A DNA stretch of 6,460 nt, taken from assembly GCA_945947925.1 (NCBI GenBank), contig CAMEZU010000107.1, forward strand, positions 1-6,460, written 5' to 3'. This document shows, in pieces, positions 1 to 6,443 of this stretch. This DNA is from an uncultured Verrucomicrobiota bacterium. Its GTDB lineage: Bacteria > Verrucomicrobiota > Kiritimatiellia > RFP12 > UBA1067. Position numbers and translations under genes: made by a program. Position 1 is the stretch's first letter, and every line of letters begins with the position of its first letter. Below the pieces are notes generated by a model, which was not told the DNA's origin, did no database searches, and saw only the letters and a program-made list of their open reading frames with translations.

Positions 1-25
1 GGCGCGGCGGGAGTGTGACAGGCGA
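1..25. other. Window end after the sigma factor stop
   Basis: Twenty-five bases downstream of the sigma factor stop. They are GC-rich; no start codon, hairpin or T-run is visible, so whether the operon continues or ends beyond the window cannot be told. Confidence 0.4.
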
Positions 26-640
26 TTAGCGCATCCGCGCTTCGAGCGCAGCGAGCATACGCGAGAGACGGCTTTTGATCTGCCGAACGTTAGCCACCGA
101 GAGATGATGACGACGTGCGACCACCTCGCAGCTGTCGCCTGTCTCCTCAAGATCACGGAAGACGGCCTTCGTTTGTGTGTTGAGCGCCGTTTCCGAAATG
201 AGGTGATCGAGTGCCACGCGATGGCGGGCCCGCGCCCAATCCGCTTCCAATCGGGCGAACACCTCTGGCGGAAGCCCGAGGTTTGGATCATCCGCCGGGA
301 GCATCTCAAAAGAAGTCGCCCGCCCTTCCGGCCGCGCCTGCTCATACCGGAAACGACTGAAAAGCGCGTTGCGCAGCATGACGGCGAGAAACGAATGGAA
401 ATGGCCGCGCTCACGCTCATACCCACCCTTGCGCAAAACCTCGACGAGCTTTGAGAGCACATCCTGGACAACATCCTCCGCATCAAATGCACCGGTCGTT
501 GGCATCCGCCCGCGAACAAAAGCGACCATCACCGGGTGATACAGCTCGAAGAAACGAGTCCAATCCGACTCGGACCGACCTGTCAGTTGTGCGGACAGCC
601 GTGTCAGCAAGGTCGACGGCGTTTGCGGAAAGAGACTCAT
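26..640 (-). CDS. ECF-like sigma-70 family RNA polymerase sigma factor
   Basis: A 204-residue sigma factor with regions 2 and 4 only. Region 2 runs from WTRFFELYHPVMVAFVR (27-43) through the core-binding helix DAEDVVQDVLSKL (53-65) to the -10 recognition part HFHSFLAVMLRNALFSRFR (80-98). A linker of about 40 residues follows. Region 4, about 150-200, contains the helix-turn-helix CEVVARRHHLSVANVRQIKSRLSRML (171-196, split here between turn and recognition helix near LSVANV). The ATG at 640 is chosen because GGAGGA (652-647) sits 6 nt upstream and because it overlaps the kinase stop by ATGA; a longer frame from 697 would run 61 nt into the kinase gene. No anti-sigma factor is encoded beside it. 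Coupling to the kinase suggests control by phosphorylation, as known for other ECF factors next to kinases (EcfP/PknT in Vibrio). Unlike factors that need phosphorylation to supply charge, this one keeps acidic residues in region 2.2. Confidence 0.92.
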   Translation of the reverse strand: MSLFPQTPSTLLTRLSAQLTGRSESDWTRFFELYHPVMVAFVRGRMPTTGAFDAEDVVQDVLSKLVEVLRKGGYERERGHFHSFLAVMLRNALFSRFRYEQARPEGRATSFEMLPADDPNLGLPPEVFARLEADWARARHRVALDHLISETALNTQTKAVFRDLEETGDSCEVVARRHHLSVANVRQIKSRLSRMLAALEARMR

Positions 641-2337
641 CTCACGTCCTCCGACGAATTCAGCTTCGGCCCGATCACATAACGAAAAGCCGACCAATCA
701 ACGTCCCTTGCCTTGGGATAAACGGTCCATCCGCCCCAACGAATCGAACGACACACCGTCAACGCATTCGTATCCGCGCATTGCCAGAGCGGATCACGTA
801 GACTCGGCACCGGAGGCAACGCCACCGTCCCCGGTATGTCATGGGAAAAATCTGCCGGCGGGTTGTAGGGCAGCACACGAATCGGCAACGTATCCGCCAC
901 CTTCTCCCAACCGCACCAATCGCCGAGCCCCCAATCGTTCAGCCGTTTCGTCCGCACTGCATCCTCCTCCATGAATCCGTAGCAGATCTCCTGGAGGACA
1001 TCCGGTCGCTGATTCGTACGAGTCAGATCGAAATAGGGCGAAGCGCGATCAGTCGTGTCGGCATGGAAGGCACGTTCCCATTCGGCCAAAGTCGGCAACC
1101 GAACTTCATACCCATCCGGCAACTGCTGCCGAAAAGTGCGCGTCAGGTAGCGGGCGATTTCATCGGCCGTCCCGCGGGTGAAGGCCATGTAAAGGGAAAG
1201 GTCGTAGGACTCTCCCTTCATATAGCTCAAATTGGGGTGATAGGAACATTGCAAACGCGTCATCGGATATTTCAATGTCCAATAGGGACGCGTGACCTCA
1301 ACACGACAGGTTTCTCCGTACCGGGACTGAACGAGCACGTCGACAGGCCCAGGCGGACAGTAGCAGAACTCCAGCTCTCCGCACTCCTGCAAATCAAGGG
1401 TGATCACCTTCGGCAAGGATGCTTCCGTTTCCTCATAAGTCGAGGGCTCATCCCCTTGCAGTCGGCGAAGTGTCAGACCAACACCCACCGACAGCACAAG
1501 GCCGACGAAGAGCCAGACCATGACCTTACATCTGGGCGAAGATGTCCCGGGCGTCATGCTCGGCAGCGGCAAGCGTAACGCAGGATCAGGAGAAAGCAAT
1601 TTCCCCAGCACCTGTTTCCACTTGTCGGAGAATCCCGCTAGAAGTTCATCGGCCGCACTCTCCGACTCGTACCACACCCCCGTCAGCAAGCGAAAGACCA
1701 GCACACCGAGCGCCCATGCATCCGAAGCCGGGGTTGCCGGTTCGCCGCGCTTCACCTCCGGTGCAAGATAACCGACACTTCCCATGATCGGGACCTTGTC
1801 GCCACCACTTGTCGTTGTCATCGCAATCTGATGACGAAAATCCTCGTCGAAGATGCGCGAGATACCGAAGTCTGCCAGATGAAGATGCCCGGATGAATCG
1901 ACGAGGACATTCTCGAGCTTCACATCACGATGAACGACCCCTTGCTCATGAAGAAAGGCAAGTGCCTCACAAAGCTCACGATAAATCCGCACGACCGTCC
2001 GTTCATCAAATTCCGAACGATGACGATACGCCTCCAAAGTGCATGGCGTCCCGTCCGGACCGAGAACCGGATCCATCGCATAGTAGGGCGTCTGCGTCCT
2101 CGTATCAACGCCGACATCATAGACTTGTACAAGCCGCGGATGCTTCAAGCGGAGGAGCATCCGCCCTTCGGCGAGGAATCGCTTGCGAAGGAAATCCTTA
2201 CTTGCGCCTGTCGCCGAAAAGACCTTGAGCGCGACACGTTGTCCCGTGGCTTCGTGAACGGCATCATAGACCGTTCCCATACCACCCTGGCCTAACTCGG
2301 CGAGTATCTTAAAGCTCTCGATTTCGACTTCAGTCAC
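637..2337 (-). CDS. Membrane Ser/Thr protein kinase with SUMF1/FGE-like outer domain
   Basis: A predicted one-pass membrane sensor kinase, 566 residues from the GTG at 2337. The cytoplasmic Hanks kinase (about 8-255) is complete: glycine loop LGQGGMG (15-21), VALK lysine K38, HRDVKLEN with D138 and N143, DFG at 156-158, a Ser/Thr-rich activation loop (TTTSGG), APE at 192-194 and SDAWALG with D206. A membrane helix follows at about 272-290 (VMVWLFVGLVLSVGVGLTL). The outer part (about 315-560) matches the FGE/SUMF1 fold: ELEFCYCPPG, VTRPYWTLKYPMT, VRLPTLAEWERAF, DWGLGDWCGW, IRWGGW and FRYVIGP. The usual GNVWEW motif and the catalytic cysteines after RGGSW are not recognisable, so it is probably a sensor, not an enzyme. 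It has nine cysteines, possibly disulfide-bonded. GTG is preferred (GGGGG lies 4 nt upstream); a TTG at 2364 would add nine residues. It lies 45 nt after hipA and overlaps the sigma factor by ATGA. Confidence 0.93.
   Translation of the reverse strand: MTEVEIESFKILAELGQGGMGTVYDAVHEATGQRVALKVFSATGASKDFLRKRFLAEGRMLLRLKHPRLVQVYDVGVDTRTQTPYYAMDPVLGPDGTPCTLEAYRHRSEFDERTVVRIYRELCEALAFLHEQGVVHRDVKLENVLVDSSGHLHLADFGISRIFDEDFRHQIAMTTTSGGDKVPIMGSVGYLAPEVKRGEPATPASDAWALGVLVFRLLTGVWYESESAADELLAGFSDKWKQVLGKLLSPDPALRLPLPSMTPGTSSPRCKVMVWLFVGLVLSVGVGLTLRRLQGDEPSTYEETEASLPKVITLDLQECGELEFCYCPPGPVDVLVQSRYGETCRVEVTRPYWTLKYPMTRLQCSYHPNLSYMKGESYDLSLYMAFTRGTADEIARYLTRTFRQQLPDGYEVRLPTLAEWERAFHADTTDRASPYFDLTRTNQRPDVLQEICYGFMEEDAVRTKRLNDWGLGDWCGWEKVADTLPIRVLPYNPPADFSHDIPGTVALPPVPSLRDPLWQCADTNALTVCRSIRWGGWTVYPKARDVDWSAFRYVIGPKLNSSEDVR
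647..652 (-). promoter_or_regulatory. Strong Shine-Dalgarno of the sigma factor gene
   Basis: The minus strand reads GGAGGA, 6 nt before the ATG at 640 and inside the end of the kinase gene. It decides the sigma factor start and supports coupled translation with the kinase. It is the best ribosome-binding site in the window and contrasts with the two leaderless-looking genes. Confidence 0.75.
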
Positions 2338-2382
2338 GATGCCCCCGTTTGATTGGCTGATCAAATCTCATCCAATGACCTA

Positions 2383-3249
2383 TCAGCTCGCAAACACCTT
2401 CTCCCGCCGTGCGGTGAGGTAGCGGGTGTAGAAGTCTCTCTGGAGGTCAGTGAGATATGGCGTTTCGCTGATGAGCGCCGGGATGTCCAGGGCATGGATG
2501 CACGGGAGGAGCCGGGCGAGGGCGGACTTGAGGTTCGGATCGTCGGCGGTCTTCAGGAAATCGTGATAGACGATCTTACGGCCGTTCTGCTTCAGCATCG
2601 AATTCGGGAAGGTGTAGATGCGCGCGTCGAGTTCGGCTTCGCTTTCAAGCACCTTGCGCATGATCGTCTCGTCCGCCTGCGGCAGGAGGCAGCTTCCGCA
2701 ATCGTAGACCGGCGCGAGGCTCACCTGGCCGGTGGCGTCATCGACGAGAAAGCCCCAATTGCCGTTGTGGCGGTCGAAGTTACCGAGGAAGGCATCGACC
2801 ACGAACATCTCCCAGAAGCGATTCAAGACAATCGACGGATCCAGGAACTGCTGTCCCTGAATCGCGTCCAGGACTTCGGCGAGTTCCGTACCGGTGCCGC
2901 CGGACTCCCCATCGAGCACGCTGTTCTTGATTGAGCAGAAGTCAAGAAGACGCTTGCCCGGCACCGTGAAGTCACGGCACGCGCAGACGATCTTTGTCTT
3001 GCCGTTCCGATGGATGCCGAGCCGCGTCTCCTGCGCATCGATTCCCAATCGACGGTAAATCGTGCTGCCCAGATGCTCCGACAGCGAACTGTTGGAATAC
3101 GAGAGATCGTTCGGCTTCTCCGCCGCCGACGGCGGAAACTTCAACAACCACACCGCATTCTCGAACGAGACGGCTACCTTCTTGCCGTTCGCTCCGCTAT
3201 AGGCCCTCGCCGGAACGCGCGGACAGTCGGTGAAATCGATCTCGTTCAT
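2383..3249 (-). CDS. Short HipA/CtkA-family protein kinase
   Basis: A 288-residue cytoplasmic Ser/Thr kinase of the HipA fold. The glycine-rich loop is around YSGANGKK (17-24), the ATP lysine is probably K37 (WLLKFP), and the catalytic loop is GNFDRHNGN (156-164) with D159 and N164. The metal-binding aspartate is D183 in VYDCGS, equivalent to the DFG aspartate. The Ser-rich stretch 50-62 (SYSNSSLSEHLGS) and CRDF (91-94) are typical of the short CtkA-like branch as I know it. At 288 residues it is much shorter than E. coli HipA (about 440) and lacks HipA's N-terminal subdomain, as CtkA-like and HipT-like kinases do. All catalytic residues are present, so it should be active. It starts at ATG 3249, overlapping the small gene by ATGA, with AGGAG 9 nt upstream. 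HipA kinases phosphorylate translation-related targets such as GltX; the target here is unknown. Its GC content is visibly higher than that of the downstream kinase gene. Confidence 0.9.
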   Translation of the reverse strand: MNEIDFTDCPRVPARAYSGANGKKVAVSFENAVWLLKFPPSAAEKPNDLSYSNSSLSEHLGSTIYRRLGIDAQETRLGIHRNGKTKIVCACRDFTVPGKRLLDFCSIKNSVLDGESGGTGTELAEVLDAIQGQQFLDPSIVLNRFWEMFVVDAFLGNFDRHNGNWGFLVDDATGQVSLAPVYDCGSCLLPQADETIMRKVLESEAELDARIYTFPNSMLKQNGRKIVYHDFLKTADDPNLKSALARLLPCIHALDIPALISETPYLTDLQRDFYTRYLTARREKVFAS

Positions 3250-3494
3250 CGGAAGGATCTCCTAAGGTAGGTGTCGCGCAGATACTCGGCCTGCTCGTGC
3301 GAGATCGCCTGGTCGTCGATCTCCGCGCCGTTGATCGAACCGTAGAGTTCGCCCCAGAGACAATCAATGAGCGAGTCTTCAGTCTCGAGCCCCTTCTTGA
3401 ACGCATCGAGATCGTGCTGCAAATAGCCAGGCAAAGCGCACTCCCATTCGGGACGCTTCGGCAAGGCCAGGATCGCTCGGGCTCCATCTGTCAT
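3246..3494 (-). CDS. Small conserved-type protein paired with HipA/CtkA-like kinase
   Basis: An 82-residue acidic protein with no signal peptide or membrane segment. It looks helical; the most characteristic part is residues 42-77: LIDCLWGELYGSING, then AEID, then ISHEQAEYLRDTYL. From memory, small proteins with a DC-x-x-x-ELY-x-SIN ... EQAxYLR pattern sit upstream of short HipA/CtkA-like kinases in other bacteria; this is recollection, not a search. It shows no helix-turn-helix, so it is not a HipB-like DNA binder, and it does not look like the beta-rich HipS. A role as inhibitor, cofactor or chaperone of the kinase is inference. The ATG at 3494 is preferred over an upstream ATG at 3539, because the extended -10 box sits 6 nt before it and the 15 extra residues would be encoded across the promoter. 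Its stop overlaps the next start by ATGA, so the two proteins are probably translationally coupled. Confidence 0.8.
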   Translation of the reverse strand: MTDGARAILALPKRPEWECALPGYLQHDLDAFKKGLETEDSLIDCLWGELYGSINGAEIDDQAISHEQAEYLRDTYLRRSFR

Positions 3495-3500
3495 GGCTAG

Positions 3501-3509
3501 ATTATACCA
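3501..3509 (-). promoter_or_regulatory. Extended -10 promoter of the small protein/hipA-like module
   Basis: The minus strand reads TGGTATAAT, a perfect extended -10, followed by only 6 nt (CTAGCC) and then the ATG at 3494. No TTGACA-like -35 is seen at 16-18 bp, as is common for extended -10 promoters. There is no Shine-Dalgarno between the box and the ATG, so a leaderless transcript is expected. The layout copies that of the glycoside hydrolase promoter at the window edge. Confidence 0.6.
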
Positions 3510-3542
3510 AATCTGCACAAACGCCGCCCGATGCACCATGTC

Positions 3543-3671
3543 TCAATCCGAATCCGGCGGACGCACTTCCAGCACTTCGCCCATGCCGCCGCGACCGAGA
3601 GTTCGGAGAACGACAAAAGTCCCCCATTTCTCGCCACGAAGCATAGTCGGCTGCACGCCCGAGTCAGTCAT
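3543..3671 (-). pseudogene. Truncated Hanks-type Ser/Thr kinase N-terminus (glycine-loop remnant)
   Basis: A 42-codon frame starts at ATG 3671, 23 nt after the glycoside hydrolase stop, and ends at TGA 3545-3543. It encodes MTDSGVQPTM, then WGTFVVLRTLGRGGMGEVLEV. This matches the first two strands and glycine-rich loop of bacterial Hanks kinases (compare FKILAELGQGGMGTVYDAV in the full kinase of this window). It stops before the strand-3 lysine (VALK), the HRD and the DFG, so it cannot be an active kinase. Codons in the loop differ from those of the intact kinase (CTC GGT CGC against TTA GGC CAG), so it is not a recent copy of it. No Shine-Dalgarno is evident before the ATG. The same frame continues past the stop through the promoter into the small protein, so only one stop separates them. 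Best read as the left-over 5' end of a kinase gene whose body was lost or replaced. A real 42-residue product is possible but less likely. Confidence 0.6.
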
Positions 3672-3694
3672 GACAATGGCTGCGGTTGACCCAT

Positions 3695-6436
3695 TTAACG
3701 GACAATCTCGTAGAAACAGGTTGCCTCGTCCGGATCCCGGGCGGTGTCGACCGTGAACGAGACACCCTTACCCTTCCGGACAGTTGGGATCTCCCCGCAG
3801 CGTGTGCCGTCGGCGGCGAGCGCATAGACTTTGCAGGGCTTGTTGTCGGCGAAGGCGAGCGTCACCTTCGCGGAGGCGCGGCGCATCAGGTGCGGGAGAC
3901 GGCCCCACTTGAGCAGGACTTGCTTCGTCGCGTCGGCATAGACCGTGCCCTCGTCCTGCACGTCCGCGACATGCGTGAGGAGGAGCCGCTGCGAGGCCGC
4001 GATCGGCGCGTCGTCAAGGGCGCTCACCCAGACGGCGGCCGGGGTCCTCCCGTCCAGTGCCGCCGTGAGCGGACCGACCGTACGCGCGCCCCACTCGGCG
4101 AAGAAGCCGGCCGTGCGCGGCGTGTTGACGCCGAAGAGGCGGTTCTCGCGATCGAGGACCACCTGACCGTCCCCCGGCTGCGTGCCCGCGGCCCAGCGGC
4201 GGTAGTCTTCCGCCGTGCGCGAATAGACCTCGGGGAAGAGTCCGCCAGTCGCGTCTTCAGGGAGCGTCTCGCCGACGAGCGTGCCGAAGCGCGAGTGCCA
4301 GCCGAACCACATCTCCTTCACGTCGGCCTGGGGTCCGCACGAGAAGTCGCGGCGGAGCTTTCCTTCGGGGAACACGAGCGCGTGCGTGCGCTTGAGCGGC
4401 TTCATGTCCCCGCGCAGATAGAGCATCGTCACGGCGCGCTCGGTCGCGCGCTGCAAGGGATCGCGCGCCACGTCGAAGTAGCTCATGGCCTGCGGCTTCA
4501 GGAGGCCTTCCGCGTTGTGGCTCCACGCGAAGCGCCAGATGCCGTCGTATTCCTGGAGCGCGGCCTGCGCGCCGAGCATCATGCCGCCCACGCCGCGGAA
4601 CTGTCCGGGACCCGAGTAGTTGAACTCGGTGATCGTGAACGGACGGTCCAGGAGACGATGCTTGGCGACGCCCTCGAAACCGGCGTTCGGTCCGCAGGCG
4701 GGATTCGCGTTCGGACACTTGCTCGGAAGCCGCCAGCTCTTCTCGAGGAACGAGGGATGGTCGACATAGAAGTGGTCGTCGACATAGTCGTAGCGGGTGC
4801 GGACGAGCTGGTACTGGATCGGATTCTTCCAGCAGGAGAGGTCCGTCAGCAGGACGGACGATTTGACCTCGTCGCGGATGAAACGGGTCATCTTCTCGGC
4901 GAAGGCGATCTCCACGTCGGTGAGGAAGAGCGAATAGGCGCAGTTCTGCGGCGAGTTCTCCCAGCAGTTGTCGGGAACCTTGTCCGTCATCGCCGCATAC
5001 GCTGCGGGATCCTTCGCCTTGTGCTCCGCGAGCCAGGCCGTCCAGGCCGCTTTCGCCTCGGGCAGGTCCCGCATGAAGCCGTAGCCGTGGTTGCCGGGGT
5101 TCCCCTCGTTGATTAGCGCGAGGAACGCCAGGGCCGGTTCGTCGGCCCAGCGGCGTCCCGTCTTCGGGTTGACGTGTCCGAGCAGCTGACGCGCGAAGTC
5201 GAGGTAGTTCTTGCGCGCGCCGTCGTGGAAGAGGACGAGTTCCTTGTACTCGCCCATCGGGACGCAGCCGTTCCGGTCGATCCCGCACGCGCGCCAGGGA
5301 ACCTGACGCGAGACGAAGAGGTCCGTCGTGAGGTAGATGCCGTGTCGGATGCAGGCGTTGAGAAGGTTGTCGAGCTCGGCCATCTTCTCGGGACGGATGG
5401 TCGTGCCGTCCTTGGGATCGCAAAGCTCCCGCTCGTAATGGTGAATGCGCAGCGCGTTGTAGCCGAGACGCGAAAGGCGCGTGCAGAGCTCCTCGGCGTC
5501 CGCCTCGCTCATGTAGTTCGCCGTGAAGCAGAGGTTGACCCCGTAGAAGCGCTGCTTGACGCCGGGCTTCATCTCGAACTCGAAATGGTCGCCCTGCCGG
5601 ATGACGCGGCCGTGCTTGCCCGCAGGGGCGTCGATCCAACCGGCGGCGGAAAAGTCGAGGGCCGTGCCGGCTTTGACCTCCGTCGTATCCTTCACGGGGA
5701 CCCATTCGTCATTCGCCCGGATCCGATAGCCATCCGGATTGCAGCCAATGGCGTCGATACCGCGGGTCTCGAGGGAAAATTGATAGGTCTCTCCGGCCTT
5801 CAGCTGTCCGTCGTTGATCGTGATGCGCATGGAGAAATCCTTACCGTTCCATTTACGGTTGTCCTGGACCATGCACCAGACCGGGCGCTCGAGCGTGATG
5901 CGGATTGCTTCGCGACGCGGATGGCGGAGTTTGATCGTGTCGGTCATCGCGCCACCGAGCATCGTCTCGCCGAAGCTCACCGGGAAGGCGATGGACTTTG
6001 CGCCGAGGTCGACACCGGGGTGATCTGTGGAAACGGCATAAACGCTGCACGGAAGCGACCAATCAAGGCACAAGGAGCGTCCAGAGAAGTTCTGCTTGGC
6101 GGTCAACGTCCACGTGAAACGCCGAGCAGGCGTCTCGGTCGGTTCGAGCGCCAACGTGACGCACAGACTGCCGTCGAGGATCGGACGATTGTCGCGGTCG
6201 ACAATTGAAAAGTGCTGAACGAGTCCGCCATCGGGAATGAGCGGCTCAGTCGTCCATCCGCCAAAGGTGCGGCAACGATTCCACGAGGAATCAAAGAGAA
6301 CTGGAGCAAAGTGCTCATCAGGATCAAGGCAAGCGACAACTCCGCCGCCGTTGATGAGGTTGAATTGCGAGCCGGCGAAGGCGGGACTGAGACTGGCGGA
6401 CAGGACGAGAAGAATCGGCAGGAGGTGTATTTTCAT
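3695..6436 (-). CDS. Secreted clan GH-A-like glycoside hydrolase (family unassigned)
   Basis: A 913-residue exported enzyme predicted to hydrolyse glycosidic bonds of an unknown polysaccharide or glycoconjugate. Residues 1-21 form a signal peptide (MK start, LLPILLVL core, cleavage probably after AFA). Residues about 25-245 look like a beta-rich N-terminal domain. From about 295 (RFYGVNLCF) a TIM barrel follows, with LSRLGYNALRIHH (322-333) and GIYLTTDLF (366-374) matching early barrel strands. E444 in LALINEGNP fits the strand-4 acid/base, and E604 in TITEFNY fits the strand-7 nucleophile of clan GH-A enzymes. Residues about 680-913, with a FGVNTPRTAG segment (768-777), look like a C-terminal beta domain. 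The ATG is supported by the signal peptide directly behind it and by a -10 box 7 nt upstream; there is no clear Shine-Dalgarno. The stop is TAA and no terminator hairpin was seen after it. The family is not assigned: GH5-like or another clan-A family are both possible. Enzyme class is fairly sure; substrate is unknown. Confidence 0.88.
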   Translation of the reverse strand: MKIHLLPILLVLSASLSPAFAGSQFNLINGGGVVACLDPDEHFAPVLFDSSWNRCRTFGGWTTEPLIPDGGLVQHFSIVDRDNRPILDGSLCVTLALEPTETPARRFTWTLTAKQNFSGRSLCLDWSLPCSVYAVSTDHPGVDLGAKSIAFPVSFGETMLGGAMTDTIKLRHPRREAIRITLERPVWCMVQDNRKWNGKDFSMRITINDGQLKAGETYQFSLETRGIDAIGCNPDGYRIRANDEWVPVKDTTEVKAGTALDFSAAGWIDAPAGKHGRVIRQGDHFEFEMKPGVKQRFYGVNLCFTANYMSEADAEELCTRLSRLGYNALRIHHYERELCDPKDGTTIRPEKMAELDNLLNACIRHGIYLTTDLFVSRQVPWRACGIDRNGCVPMGEYKELVLFHDGARKNYLDFARQLLGHVNPKTGRRWADEPALAFLALINEGNPGNHGYGFMRDLPEAKAAWTAWLAEHKAKDPAAYAAMTDKVPDNCWENSPQNCAYSLFLTDVEIAFAEKMTRFIRDEVKSSVLLTDLSCWKNPIQYQLVRTRYDYVDDHFYVDHPSFLEKSWRLPSKCPNANPACGPNAGFEGVAKHRLLDRPFTITEFNYSGPGQFRGVGGMMLGAQAALQEYDGIWRFAWSHNAEGLLKPQAMSYFDVARDPLQRATERAVTMLYLRGDMKPLKRTHALVFPEGKLRRDFSCGPQADVKEMWFGWHSRFGTLVGETLPEDATGGLFPEVYSRTAEDYRRWAAGTQPGDGQVVLDRENRLFGVNTPRTAGFFAEWGARTVGPLTAALDGRTPAAVWVSALDDAPIAASQRLLLTHVADVQDEGTVYADATKQVLLKWGRLPHLMRRASAKVTLAFADNKPCKVYALAADGTRCGEIPTVRKGKGVSFTVDTARDPDEATCFYEIVR

Positions 6437-6443
6437 ATCGCCT

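Noticed and set aside
641..697. Longer start for the sigma factor at 697
   Set aside because: It would overlap the kinase by 61 nt and ignore GGAGGA placed 6 nt before the ATG at 640.
841..1578. Plus-strand frame of 245 codons opposite the kinase's outer domain
   Set aside because: The opposite strand encodes a coherent TM and FGE-like domain; this frame shows no family features.
2348..2365. Six-base inverted repeat TTTGAT-CAGCCA-ATCAAA just upstream of the kinase GTG
   Set aside because: Perfect but short and AT-rich, with a weak predicted stem and no T-run; too little to call a terminator or regulatory hairpin. It could slightly affect the choice between the TTG and GTG starts.
3495..3539. 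Longer start for the small protein at 3539
   Set aside because: The extra codons run across the TGGTATAAT box and encode an unrelated-looking stretch; the promoter position favours the ATG at 3494.
2366..3552. Possible direct repeat flanking the small protein/hipA module (GGATTGAGA near 3544-3552 and GGATGAGA near 2366-2373)
   Set aside because: Eight or nine bases with an indel; expected by chance and not at clean ends, so not claimed as a target-site duplication.
3667..3674. GTCATGAC palindrome at the start of the kinase remnant
   Set aside because: Eight bases only, no flanking symmetry; likely chance.
3686..5116. Long plus-strand open frame (476 codons) opposite the glycoside hydrolase
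   Set aside because: Antisense shadow of a GC-rich gene: the translation is Arg/Glu/Val-rich with no recognisable domain, while the minus strand carries catalytic motifs throughout.
4257..5705. 482-codon minus-strand frame inside the glycoside hydrolase
   Set aside because: Overlapping alternative frame with very high Arg/Pro/Gly content and no domain; an artefact of high GC codon positions.
5174..6208. Plus-strand frame of 344 codons opposite the glycoside hydrolase N-terminal half
   Set aside because: Shadow frame with low-complexity Val/Glu/Arg composition and no ribosome-binding site or domain.
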